DNA from: Phycomyces blakesleeanus NRRL 1555(-)
Lineage: Eukaryota > Mucoromycota > Mucoromycetes > Mucorales > Phycomycetaceae
Direction: 5' to 3'
Assembly (NCBI RefSeq): GCF_001638985.1
Contig: NW_017265169.1
Span: forward strand, 309,548 to 373,547
Length of the DNA: 64,000 nt
This document shows, one piece after another, positions 1 through 13,404 of the stretch. A program made the translations under genes and the position numbers. Position 1 is the stretch's first letter. Each line of letters opens with the position of its first letter. The notes under the pieces were generated by a model. It was given only the letters and a program-made list of their open reading frames with translations, was not told the DNA's origin and ran no database searches.

Positions 1-181
1 TGTATAGTTACTCCAGCGTGCTATTGCTAATTCCAAAGGTATCCCTTCAAGCCTGCCTCTTCAAATCAATCCAGAAACAATCATCAGAAGATCAGACATA
101 TTAGGTAACTAAAATAAAACAAAATAAAACAAAACAAAATAAAATAAAATAAAAAGAAACTATACGCCTAAATCAAATCAG

Positions 182-1538
182 CCCACTCCTAAACCAAAAA
201 GCCCATTGTATGTTACCCGGGAAACAGAATACGACCATTCACTTCAAACCGCACCAGGAGCAGTCTATTCTCAGGATCACGTCCATCTAAATAGCACCAA
301 TGGAAACAATACCAGCATCAACCCCAATGCCGGCAGCAATAGCACCAACAGCACCAACAGCATAACCAACACCAACACCAACGGTAATGTCAACAGCAAT
401 GGAAACAGCATTCACAATCTCAACCACAGCCACAACCTCAACCACAACCACAACCATAATAATCACAATAATCACCATAATAATATTGCATCCCCCATGC
501 CCCTTGCTTCACCTCGCTCTTCCTCTGCCGGTCCGAGTATCAGTCATGTGTCTACAGGTGCGGCCACAAGTGGGATGTCTTCTACAGAAGACGACAATAC
601 TCCAGGAGATAGTACGGGCCGACTCTGGAAAAGAAAGTACCAACGGCACGCTAAACCAGACAAGAATTGCCCTCTCAAACCATCATCAGCATATGTAATG
701 TTCTCCAACGATGTCAGAGCCGAATTGCGTTCGAGGAACATGACATTTACCGAACTAGCAAAATTAGTCGGTGACAGGTGGAAGAATCTAAATCACGATG
801 AAAAGCAACGGTACGAGACCAATGCAATGGTAGCACGCAAACAATATCAAATCAGATTAGAAGACTATCAGAGAACAACCGAATTCAAAGTAAGTCTCTT
901 TTTTTTTTAAAAAAAAAATTGTTATTATTATTGCCATTGATTAGTAAAGAGTATCATTAACAAGAAAACTATATAATTATATAGCAATACCAAGAATATA
1001 TTCGTGATTTCAAGGCAAAACACGAGGCTGCTGGTAAGATTGATTTGAATTACAAATACATAGTCGCCCTTTAATTATCAATTGACTCTCTTGTTTTTTT
1101 TTAATATGTATTGTAGCTCGCCCGGTTGGTAAACCAAGAAAAAGACGAAGACGAGATCTGGAGACCCAAGAAGAGGAAGAGGAGGAGGAAGAAGAAGATG
1201 AAGAGAGACGATCGAGAAATGACGGATATAGTGATTCGACAATGATTGGCCAACCACTGGAATCAGCAAGTGGGATTCAATATGGCCAGGAAAATCTGAA
1301 TCCCCGAAAGACATCTATTCCTGAACACAGAAATTACCCCTATTGTATCCTAAACGACGTACCTCCTCCATCCCCTACATCCAATACCCCACAGTCCACA
1401 GATCTTTCACACAGCGGTACCATTCGAAACAATAGCAGCACCAGCACCAGCACTAGCACTAGCACTAGTACCAGTAGCAGCAATAGCATGAGTGGACATT
1501 CTTCAACAGCAACATCAATCAGCAGCAACAAGTCATGA
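182..1538 (+). CDS. HMG-box DNA-binding protein (5' end not in window)
   Basis: HMG-box chromatin or transcription factor, expected in the nucleus. Exons read 182-889, 985-1033 and 1117-1538, with GTAAGT/GTAAGA donors and consistent phase. An Asn/His/Ser-rich N-terminus precedes a basic stretch (KRKYQRHAKPDKN), then the box itself (about 671-889), with PSSAYVMFSNDVR and FTELAKLVGDRWKNL typical of a widespread fungal HMG family. The box is followed by QYQEYIRDFKAKH, a basic patch (KPRKRRRRD), a Glu run and a Ser/Thr-rich tail. No in-frame ATG occurs before the box. Position 181 looks like a splice acceptor, so the start probably lies in an exon at or beyond the left edge; a donor at 38-39 would be phase-compatible. 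The exact target is unknown. Confidence 0.75.
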
Positions 1539-1594
1539 TATTTATCTTTTATTATTATTTTTATTTTTATTTTTATTAATTATTTATATTACTA

Positions 1595-1627
<33 letters not shown>

Positions 1628-2676
1628 TTATTTTATTCACACATACATTTATACACACATTTATACACACATTATACGCACTATACACACGGCACATACT
1701 GCATACACTGCATACACTACACACAATGCATATAATGCATATAATGCACATAAAAAGCAATAACAAGAAGAGTAAGAAGAAAGAAAGAAAGAAATGCAAT
1801 CAAAAAATACCAAAAAAATCAAAATCAAAAAATCCAAAAAAAAAAAATCCAAAAAAAAAAATCAAAATCCCAAGAATTGAAACCAATTTACAAAGGCACA
1901 CAAAAAATTACACAAAAAAAGAAAGACAATATTTCCCTCTTTACTTTCATCATTACTATTTTTATTTTTATTTATATTTTCTTTATTTTCTGTATTCTGT
2001 AGTGCATTATTTTATCTCATGCTTCTCTCATTCACTCACTCTCTTTCTCTCTTTTTTTTTGTTTTGTATTTTGCTGTGCATTATAATCTCACCCATGCCT
2101 CTTTTTATTTTCGTTTTAATTTTTTCATTATTTTTTTTTTTTAAAAAAAAAAGAATAATTTATTGTCATCATTTCTGTACATTTTCGTTGTTTTATGCTC
2201 CCTTTCTCTCTTTTATTTCTGTAAAAAAAAAAAAAAAAGAAAAAAAAAAAAAAAAAACGCACATATACACAAATTCAATAGTCAAAATACCAATTTTTTT
2301 TGAAATTCTATTCCATTATATTCTATTCTATTTTCATTTTATATATTTAATTATTTATGTATATACGTGTGTGTCTACCTGTAGATTTACATTTACACAC
2401 CCAAAATATATGTATGTATGTATCTAGAGAGAGAGAGACACTCAATGTATATGTGTACATATTGAGTGTGCTTAAAGATAAAGTACATGTGTAAGTGCAC
2501 ATGTACAATTTAATTATGCAACCTTGGCCCTTTTTTTTGTTTTTTTTTTAACTCTACGCACACCTTTAATTTCCCAATTTACAGATATATACATATTTAT
2601 ATACATTTGTAAGAAAATTATTATTATAAAATAAAATAAAATAAAATAAAATAAAATAAAAAAAAAGAGAGAATCG
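1539..2676. other. AT-rich intergenic spacer between convergent genes
   Basis: Probable 3' flanks of two convergent genes. It holds polypyrimidine (CTCTCTTT) runs, imperfect CATACA/TATACAC tandems at 1640-1750, long A-runs and a T12A10 palindrome near 2131-2152. A long open frame crosses it on the plus strand but has purely low-complexity content. No gene is supported. Confidence 0.6.
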
Positions 2677-3312
2677 TTACAAAGAAGATAAGAAATCATT
2701 AAGACCAAGCTTATTTGGTCCTGCATTTTCTTTACTCTTTGCAAGCATAGCCTGTAATGCACTCTTTCCCTTGGTCTTCTTTTTGATAGGATTGTTGAGT
2801 GTCTTTTTGTTTGAGTGTAGGTTATTTGCAGATTGATCACTAGAACTAAGACTATTGTTACTGTTACTGTTCTTGGTTATATTCATATTCTTTTTATCAT
2901 TCGGCACAGTGCTTGCCGGTGTTTGCGCAGTAACGGATCCTTTGATTTGATTTGGTTCAAGAGAAGCAGTAGGAATCTTTGCCTTGATCGATCTTCCCAT
3001 TGAGAATCTAAAAGTGCACGCGTGACATTCATAGACAAGTCTGTTCTTTGGTTTAGTTTTCTGGATTTGTTTTCGTTTCTTGGTACCAAATGGTTCTAGC
3101 CGAACGGTTGTATTGAAGCCCGGAGAGTAGATCTGTCCACACCTAGGACAGCCTATTCGTTCAACTGCCTGTGCAGGTTTGGCATCGTAATTACACAGGT
3201 TTTGTTGGAATTCGCTCATGTAGAATCTCGAAAGTGAAGGACAATGTCCAAACACACTGTGGCTAGCATCGAATAGAAATCCAAGTTTACTTGATTGTTG
3301 ATTGTTGACCAT
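2677..3312 (-). CDS. RNase P/MRP subunit, Rpr2/Rpp21/Snm1 family
   Basis: Predicted 211-aa single-exon protein. The N-terminal half has a helical segment (PSLSRFYMSEFQQNLCNYD), then the zinc-ribbon half-site CPRCGQIYSPGFNTTVRL and, after a basic insert, a second pair (YECHACTFRFSMG). This order, with C-x2-C, PG-TVR and C-x2-C, is the Rpr2/Rpp21/Snm1 signature of the protein subunit that binds RNase P or MRP RNA in tRNA and rRNA processing. The C-terminus is Lys/Ser/Asn-rich and ends NDFLSSL. Whether it serves RNase P (Rpr2) or MRP (Snm1) cannot be told. The start is the only ATG upstream of the conserved region in this frame. Confidence 0.7.
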   Translation of the reverse strand: MVNNQQSSKLGFLFDASHSVFGHCPSLSRFYMSEFQQNLCNYDAKPAQAVERIGCPRCGQIYSPGFNTTVRLEPFGTKKRKQIQKTKPKNRLVYECHACTFRFSMGRSIKAKIPTASLEPNQIKGSVTAQTPASTVPNDKKNMNITKNSNSNNSLSSSDQSANNLHSNKKTLNNPIKKKTKGKSALQAMLAKSKENAGPNKLGLNDFLSSL

Positions 3313-4457
3313 TCTTATATAGATCTTATATTATTTTCTTTCTTTCTTTCTTTCTTTATTAATGTATATAAAAATATCTATATAGAAATATATAAATTTA
3401 TTTATTTATTTATTTATTTATTTATTAATTAATTAATTAATTAATTTTAAAAGTTATCATTTTTGTTCTTTCTTTGGTATAAGCCACACCTTTGGCTTGC
3501 ACCAAGCTACCCGTGACACCCTCATGTTTATTAAATTACATTAAAATATATATATATATATAAAAATAATGAGAGAAAGAGTAAAGATGAGCCCAACCCG
3601 ATTACACGCTGTCCCGACTCCAAATCCCTTTCCAAACTCTTTCCTTTCTCTCTCTCTTTTTTTTTTTTATTTCTTTCCTTCTTTGATTGATATTCCGCCT
3701 GTACCATGTTACAATGTTACAATTTTTACAATGTTACAATGCTACTACTATGCGCACAAAAAGAATAGAAAAGGGCAAGGTATTTGAAAATATTTATATG
3801 TATTATACAAGTAAACAAGTGAGTTAGTTGAATATTCATTTATAAATAAATAAATAAATATATTGGTGATATGTAGGTTTGAGTGTATGTGTTGTATATA
3901 CTGTGTGTTATATATTATATGTGCTTATTCCATTTAAAGCCATTGATTTGGTTTTGATAAGCAAATATTTTTTTTTCTTCCTCTTCTTTTCTCCCCGTGC
4001 CCTGTCCAACTGAGGGACAAGGTGATCTTCAAGTGTTGAATTTTTTTAAATATAATATAAAATATAAAATAATAATTTATTAAGAGAAAAAAAAATCAAC
4101 AAGAATTTTATATATACAATAATAACGATAATGATAATGATAATGATAAAGATAAAGATAATAATATTTAATAAGAGTTAATAATATCAATGTATGAAGA
4201 TCTGGGTTGGGTTTGGTTGATAGGTAGATAAAAAGATAGAGAGAGAAAGGGCAGAATGATGACAAAGTAAATGATAGATAATAGAAAAAGAAACAAAATA
4301 TGTGAATGTGAATGTGAATGCGAATAAAGACGTATACACACACACATACATATATAAGTATAAGTGTACTATAACTGTAAGTTTTTGTTGCTATAGCAAT
4401 AGTAGCTGTAGTTGTAGTAGCAGTAATAATAATAATAAAATAATAAAAAAAAAATTA
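3313..4457. other. AT-rich spacer, no gene seen
   Basis: Contains TTTC, TTTA and TTAA tandem runs just upstream of the Rpr2-type gene (3340-3445), a (TA)n tract near 3548, and GATAAT/GTGAAT tandems around 4120-4320. Short frames here (such as 3569-3787) are low complexity and resemble nothing I recognise. Confidence 0.5.
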
Positions 4458-5027
4458 TCAAGAAACTCTAGAGGATATTGATAATGATCGAAATAAATTT
4501 GAATCGTCCGTGCTTTGATTGTCGGAATATAAAGAAATCGATGCTAATGATGAAAGGCCTTCAAAATGAAGAGGAGGAGGCATGCGATAATCGTCGAGAT
4601 CGTTGTCTTCAAGCGAACTGTTGCTGCTGGCGTTATTGTTTGACGATGAGGATGATGATAATAATAATAATTCTTCGTGATCTGGTGGGTCTATCCAGGC
4701 GTCTGGTTGCATCACTCGAGATAAGCGGTATTTTACACCGAGATAGCTGAGGTAGTTTGATTTTGGGAACACACGGACTCTCTTGACGCAGGGAAAGTGT
4801 GAATCTTGGATGTCAACAAAGGTTCCCCCGAGGCTGAGGGTTTGCTCTAGTTTGTAGTGGTTGTTGTAGTCAAACGGGACCCAATTTGGATGCATAAACA
4901 CCAGCCAGGTACAGTATGCTGTCTGCTTCTGTCTAGTGGCAGCAGGACTTGGTTGTGTATAGTCTGGCGAGAGTTGAAGTGCATGTTCAAAAGCATAAGG
5001 ATGATTGCGAATATTAGATATCGTCAT
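4458..5027 (-). CDS. Small protein with a WWE-like domain
   Basis: Predicted 189-aa single-exon protein. The frame stays open upstream of the chosen ATG at 5027 but there encodes only Phe/Tyr/Ile/Ser low complexity, so the ATG giving MTISNIRNHPYAF is preferred. Residues about 35-110 read CTWLVFMHPNWVPFDYNNHY, then KLEQTLSLGGTFVDI, and end in KYRLSRVM. The two spaced Trp, the W-x-P-F/Y-D and the following Glu resemble a WWE domain (found with ubiquitin and ADP-ribose systems), but the match is by eye. The rest is a Ser/Asn run and an acidic Leu-rich tail. Function is unknown; the WWE call is tentative. Confidence 0.5.
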   Translation of the reverse strand: MTISNIRNHPYAFEHALQLSPDYTQPSPAATRQKQTAYCTWLVFMHPNWVPFDYNNHYKLEQTLSLGGTFVDIQDSHFPCVKRVRVFPKSNYLSYLGVKYRLSRVMQPDAWIDPPDHEELLLLSSSSSSNNNASSNSSLEDNDLDDYRMPPPLHFEGLSSLASISLYSDNQSTDDSNLFRSLSISSRVS

Positions 5028-5877
5028 GGTGATAAATTTTTTAGAAAAAGTAAAAAAAAAAAAAGATAAAATAAAAGAAGAAGAAGAAGAAAGAGAGAAA
5101 AAATAAGAAGATTTTTTGTGTGATTTGTAAAAAGAAAAAAAAAGGTGAAGATGATTAAATACAGAAAAGAAATAAATAAATAAATAAATATATATATAGA
5201 TAGATAGATAAATAGATAGAATAATAAATATATATATATACATTATTTTATCTTGCAAAAAAAAAAGAACCATTTCATTGGATCAAGTACCCGAGTTCGT
5301 TGCACAACTCAAATAAAAAATAAATAAATAAAAATTGGCCAATTCTTTTTTTTTTCTATTCGAAAGACAGACTCATGATTGAATCACATTCTAATCGTGA
5401 GAAATCATCAGTGCGTATTTTGCCAATCATGAACTATTATTTATTAAATAAACAAGTAACCAAGCAACCAAGCAACCAAGCAACCAAGTAACCAAGTAAC
5501 CAGGTAACTAGGCAACCAGGTAATAATAAACAAATTAACAAATAGATAGTATAAACAAGCAATATCCAGATATACATATTATTTAAAGATGCATTTTGTT
5601 TTATAGATTGTAGATAATACATGTATATGTAATGTAATGTAATGTGTGTATATATACACGTATCAATAATAATAATAATAATTACATATCTACGGCGATC
5701 TCCAACCCTTCGGCTTTTGTATTATAAAATAGATTGGAACGTATATTTATTATATAGTGCTATTATTTATATTATTATTTTGGCTGTTGTAACGTAATTT
5801 TGTATAATCACACTCTAATGATTAAATTGTCTAGATAAATTGGCTCACCCGATACCACCTTATTATTATTATTACTA
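5028..5877. other. AT-rich spacer with simple repeats
   Basis: Holds GATA/TATA runs (5170-5240), a CAAGCAAC tandem block (about 5455-5520), AATAAT tracts and a TA target site at 5876-5877 where a MITE begins. No coding signal is seen. Confidence 0.5.
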
Positions 5878-6283
5878 CAGTTGATCCAATAAATTATGTC
5901 GTCCGGGCCGAACAGAATGTCACCCAATCAGAAATAAAATGTCACCTAATCAGAAATAAAAAGGACCCCTCTTAGTTTTTCTGAGTTAGCTTTTGATTAT
6001 CTTTTTCTTTATAATGTCTATTGTAGCCTTTCGAGATGAAGAACTCTTTTTTTTATGAAGATGAACAAAACAATATTTATAATGAAAACGGTCAATTAAC
6101 GTATGATTTTATGGAAGATGTCATGTCAACTATCGACGATTCTACTATTGTTCTTGAAACTTTGGTTAATCATTCTTCTTATATGAAGAATGACTCCTCA
6201 GAAAAACCAAGAGGGGCTCATTTTATTCCTGTGGCAGCGAAAACTTATTTCTGATTGGACGACATAATTTATCGAATCAACTC
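5878..6283. mobile_element. MITE with about 30-bp terminal inverted repeats
   Basis: A 406-bp element flanked by TA on both sides (5876-5877, 6284-6285). The left end CAGTTGATCCAATAAATTAT matches the reverse complement of the right end GAGTTGATTCGATAAATTAT, and both continue as GTCGTCC. A sub-terminal AATCAGAAATAA motif occurs twice near the left end and once inverted near the right. A 72-codon frame inside (6036-6254) resembles nothing known to me. TA flanks indicate mobilisation by a Tc1/mariner/IS630-type transposase. Confidence 0.75.
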
Positions 6284-6285
6284 TA

Positions 6286-7356
6286 CAGTGTTTTTTTACT
6301 TGGCTTTCAAACTTTTCCAAAAATAAAATAAAAAAATAAATTCGGACGTTCTCAATTTTATCTCGGACAAAGCTACTTTCATTTTTGTGCATAATATATT
6401 TTAATTTCAAATACACTCCGTTTTAATAAAAGCCATTGTCTTACTTATTTTGGAAACCATTTTTTTTTTAAAAAAAAAATTCAGGGATAGTTACCTGTCA
6501 GATGAGAGCGATAAAATTATGGAAACATTGAGATGACTGTATATTTTCAATGGAAAGGAAATGTCAAGAAATGCAGATGGATGCGGCCGTGAATGCTCTC
6601 ACCAAAGAAATGGGACTCGTGTCCATAAATCAATCAATGATATATATATATATATAATATGAACAAGGCCATATTAATCGATCTATCTGCGCCAAACAGA
6701 AACAGGAGCTCTCAGTCCCTAAATCCACAGCATTGTGTGGTATGCCTCGAAGTACTGCATACGAACTACTAAACAAATTTAATGCTAGTGATGGCACGGT
6801 TCTTACCTGGAAACAATCCGAGAAAGACAAACATATGCTTTATCATTAAAGCGACCATCAAAATATACGGCAGAAAGGGATGCTCCAAGAACTTTACAGC
6901 TTTGTTTCAATATCATTACTCAGTGGAGAGCAGCCGGTGTAAACTATCGCGAAAACTGCGTATTTGTTGATGAAGCAAGCTTTCACATTCAAACTATTAG
7001 GAGTCATGCATGGCCAAAAAGGAGAGATCCAACAGCTGTAAAAGCGCACAGGTAGAAGGGTGGCAACGTAAGAATTGTCGGCTGTAAAGGTATGTCGGTA
7101 AGTGTCAATTGAATCATTACTGCGGCTGGATTCTTTTCTTTTTTTTTTTAAAAAAAAAAGTAAATTTTTCCAAAACAAGTAAGAAAATGTATGACATTAA
7201 ATATGAGTTTGTCTGAAAGTAAAATATCTCTATCTGAAATTAAAATTAACTATGTCCAAAAATGAAAATGATTTTTTCAAAAAAAAAATAAAAAAAAAAT
7301 TGGGACGTTCTCAATTTTATTTCGGACAAAGTTCGGAAACCAAGTAAAAACCACTG
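6286..7356. mobile_element. Decayed Tc1/mariner (IS630-like) transposon
   Basis: A 1071-bp element bounded by TA (6284-6285 and 7357-7358). The left end CAGTGTTTTTTTACTTGGCT is inverted at the right end, whose reverse complement begins CAGTGGTTTTTACTTGGTTT. Inside are two T9-11/A10 palindromes (6461-6479 and about 7139-7159) and a 29-bp direct repeat (ggacgttctcaatttta..., 6344-6372 and 7303-7331). The coding part is reduced to fragments. It abuts the upstream MITE and shares its TA. Confidence 0.75.
6700..7055 (+). pseudogene. IS630/Tc1-type transposase fragments
   Basis: Fragments in shifted frames. A helix-turn-helix-like piece reads STALCGMPRSTAYELLNKFN, then NASDGTVLPGNN. Further on, NCVFVDEASFHIQTIRSHAW matches the first catalytic Asp region (VFVDE) of IS630-type DDE transposases. 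Stops and frame changes separate the pieces, and the second Asp and Glu blocks are missing. This copy cannot encode an active enzyme. Confidence 0.7.
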
Positions 7357-7358
7357 TA

Positions 7359-8097
7359 TATATAAAAATTAAAAATATAAATATTTTTTTTTATGTTGTA
7401 CTCTAGGAACATTTTCTACCTTTGGAAATATTATCTCCACGTCTATTTGCTGTACAAAAAAAAAAAACAAAAAAAAAACAAAACAAAAACAACACAATTT
7501 TTAACCATTATCCTACTTGTTCATACGTGGTTTATTTATATATAGCTACCACTACTATCAATTACTTGTTACAGCATCACAAAATATGAATTAAATCAAT
7601 CTTTAAACCTGTTTTTTTTTTCAATATATATATATTGTGTATTGTGTATTGGAAATAAGTTTAAGTAAGAAGTACAATGCTTACCAAATAATAATATGTT
7701 AATAATAATAGTAATAAGAATAAGCTATTGGTTCGATTGTAGTTATTTTATTTTATTTTACATATTATATATATATTTGTAGCAACTAAAATAAAGATCG
7801 ATTGAATGGCTTCAAGTGCCTCATTTGACACTCCAATTTATATATGTATATTTGTATATTTGTGTACACATACACATACACAAAAGAGAGAGAAAGGGAA
7901 AAAGGGAGAAATATATCATATTTCACGTGTCATTTATCAATGGCTATTTCCTTGTTGTTGTTGTTGTTCTTCTTCTTCTTTTAAAATAAAATAAAATATA
8001 TAAAGAAAGAATACAAATAATATATATATATATATATATATAGAAGGAAGAGAGAGAAAAAAATAAAAGGGCAAAAAGAAATGATTCTTATTCTTAT
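7359..8097. other. AT-rich spacer downstream of the transposon
   Basis: A-rich and (TA)n tracts, including a TA run at 8020-8042 and GTT/CTT repeats near 7953-7980. It probably contains the 3' flank of the farnesyltransferase gene. No gene is seen. Confidence 0.5.
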
Positions 8098-10116
8098 CTA
8101 TGCTTCCCAGGCCTCTTCGTCTCTAGGCAACAGATCCAGTACTTGCTTTAGCTCATTTTTGTAAAAATAGTGCACCATAGCGCGTGCCTTTCCCATGGAT
8201 ATGTTGTGTACCGGATGAGTGGGAGCCTAATAATAAATCCGTCAATATATATATATATTTAAAAATGTTGAGATTCAAGATATACAAGCTTTATTTTATA
8301 TATTCTTATTATTCTTATTATTTGATTTGATAGCTAGCTTGCTTACCAATAGGTTGTCTACGTTTCCTACTACTGTAGCTTCATTTGAGGCAGCCCATAA
8401 AAGAGAGCTAATGCCACCTCTTGAAGAATCGATTCCCCGTGCCTTTAATTGTTCAGCAGCCTTGGTGTCATAGTGTACAGAATGTTGACAGGTAGATAGA
8501 CCAGAAAGGCAGTAACAAGTATGATAGTAATCAGCCCCCCTAATTTATATTTATTTATATGTATTAGTTGTTGTTGTGATTTTTCTTTTGTAATATTATA
8601 TATATACACACATATCACAATTCGAGTACAAGAATTAAACTTACTTTCCAGGCTTATCTATCAATCCTCCATATTCTGATTGGCAACAAATCAGAATGTA
8701 TTCTTGCAAGGCCTCTGATTACACATGATTTGAATGTGTTAACTTTGACATGTAGAATGATAATACTTATATAATTGACATTCTTTCACTGGTATTATCA
8801 TCACCATATTTACCTCGATCAAATAGATAGTCTAGATTTTGTGCACAAAACAAAACAAGATGAATATTATACATTCGTTTTTTTTGGGTTGTGTCTAGAG
8901 TACACTCACCAATATCATCATTTACACCATGCTCCAATGCCTTGCTCAATAAAGGAAAGTCCCCGGCTCCCCAGAATGAATAGCAGCCATCGACAAGTTT
9001 GTTGGTTCTTCCTTGAAATCCACCTTCTAATTCCATTTGACGTCCACTACACCATTTCTAGCAATATACAAATCTATTAGTTTCTTCTTTTTCTTTCTTT
9101 TACTTTTGTATATATTTTGTACAATTTACAATAAGTTTGTCCATGTTCAGACTCGACATTCCATCCAGGAGATCCATGGCTGCCAGTCCACAAAATGTGT
9201 AACCATTATGAGCTTCTTTTCCAGGATAAGGCCCAATGCCACCCTCATAACTTTGAGATCTACAATTTTTGTTCTTGTATATTAATAACAACAACAATTG
9301 GCTTAGCTATTATGTTTATATTACCTGCAAATAAAATCAATACAATTCTCTGTAATTTCGGGCGTGAATAGATTTGTCAGGGCCGCAACAGCCAATGCGC
9401 AGTAAGAACCACTTTTTTTTTTTAAAAAAACAAAACAATTAATGAATTTAATTCGATTGTTTCAAATTGTCAACAATCTATTAAAAAACAAAAAAAAAAC
9501 CATTTACCGAATATCAATTTCACCACCATCATGCATAGTGAATGAACCGTCTGGTTGTTTCATTCGAAGCAAGAACCCGTACAATGATTCCCTAAAGTAA
9601 AAAATCAGAATCAAAAAGATGATTAATATAAAGAAACAAATAATGTCCTTCTTTTTTTTTTGTACCTGTCAATCAAGTCGTATGCTTCTTTTGTTCCAAT
9701 AATAGCCAATGCATTAATGGAGCCATATGTGGTAGCCAGATGAGCAAGTTGATCAGAACCACCACCAAATCCACCAGTTGGTGATTGCCATTTTGCAAAG
9801 CTAGAAAGTGCTCTAAAGAAAGTATGGATATTAATAATATGTTTCGTTTCATTTGATTTGATTTGATTTGATTTCTCTACAAAAATAAATAAAAAGGTAA
9901 CCTTTCAATAGTACTCGAAGACAGTTTTTCTTCTAGTAAATCAAGCGAATGTAGAATCCAATAGACAATCCAAGGTTTACTGGCATCCAGACCAACCATC
10001 CATTGGCTGAGTTGATCAAGCCCTTTTCTTAAAAAAGGTACATGGTCTGCTCTCTCGAGATTAACACTACAGCCACCATATATGTATATATATATTAATA
10101 AATAAAAATGATATTT

Positions 10117-10149
<33 letters not shown>

Positions 10150-10372
10150 ACCTTTGAAGTGATTTTTTTTCCAAGTTATTTGGAGCATATTCTGCATAAT
10201 ATTTTAGGACAGAATCCTCAGTACTTTTCTAAGATAAAATAAGATATTATTATTATTATTGGGTATTATATATAGTTGTGTGTTTTACTTGGGATATAGA
10301 TGTGTCTGAAGGTAGACCATCATCCTTGATGCGTAATTGAGAAAGTGGAACAGTGCCGCTGAGAATTCCCAT
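8098..10372 (-). CDS. RAM1: Protein farnesyltransferase beta subunit
   Basis: Catalytic beta subunit that attaches farnesyl to CAAX-box proteins such as Ras and a-factor-type peptides. Twelve exons (reading down) join in phase to 443 aa: 10372-10289, 10228-10152, 10066-9902, 9812-9666, 9591-9508, 9411-9325, 9259-9130, 9057-8910, 8831-8814, 8714-8645, 8539-8347, 8226-8098. Family landmarks in order: LDASKPWIVYWILHSLDLL, SPTGGFGGGSDQLAHLATTY, KQPDGSFTMHDGGEIDIR, YEGGIGPYPGKEAHNGYTFC, LEGGFQGRTNKLVDGCYSFW (zinc-site Asp and Cys) and KGADYYHTCYCLSGLS (zinc-site His). LFDRE-ALQEYIL distinguishes it from geranylgeranyltransferase. Exon 9 is only 18 nt. The ATG giving MGILSGTVPLSQ is the sole plausible start. 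Confidence 0.92.
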
Positions 10373-10962
10373 GTTTAAAGGTAATGTAATGTAATGTAAT
10401 AGGATGAGATGAGTTTATGTAATCTACAGGCAGACAGGTAGGCAGGCAGACAAAGAGAAAGAGAAAGAGAGGTAAAAGGAAGAAAGGAGAAAAACAGTAA
10501 ATGATTTTCTTCTTCTTCTACTACTTCTTCTTGTTCTTAATTTTCTTTCGTTTCGTTCTTTCTTTTAATAAAATATATCTATATATGTAGATGTATATAA
10601 AAGTCAAGAAAATCAAGAAAAAAAAAAAAAAAAGTCAAATGAATGACGTCAAAAGATTATTATTATTATTATTATTATTTCTCTAATCAAAGTTGATAAA
10701 TATATGTATATATATTAAAGATAGACAGGTAAATCAAAGAAAGAAAGAAAAAAGTAATTGACCTTACGAATCTACAAGAAAAAATTTATACGTGTATTTT
10801 TATTAAATTACACTACCATAGTAATAGTAATAGTAATAGCAATAATCTAAAAGAAAGAAAAAGCACTCTTTATTATCAACAATATACAAATTGTTTTATA
10901 CGATTCGGAATCATAAAGACCACTTGAAACTTTTGTTAGAACAAGAATAAGAATAACCAACA
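10373..10962. promoter_or_regulatory. Divergent promoter region, FTase beta / histone-binding WD40
   Basis: The 590-bp head-to-head spacer between the farnesyltransferase gene (minus) and the RBBP4-like gene (plus). It contains GTAAT, CAGACAGG, CTTCTT and TTA tandem runs and AT-rich stretches, with no clear binding motif. Promoter role is inferred from orientation only. Confidence 0.5.

Positions 10963-13404
<2,442 letters not shown>

Noticed and set aside
1492..2427. A 311-codon plus-strand open frame
   Set aside because: It is made of Leu/Phe/Ile/Lys/Thr low complexity from CTCTCT, TTTTAT and CACATA runs in a 3' spacer; no domain.
5455..5520. CRISPR-like short repeats (CAAGCAAC)
   Set aside because: Contiguous degenerate tandem without unique spacers, in a eukaryotic genome; a simple repeat.
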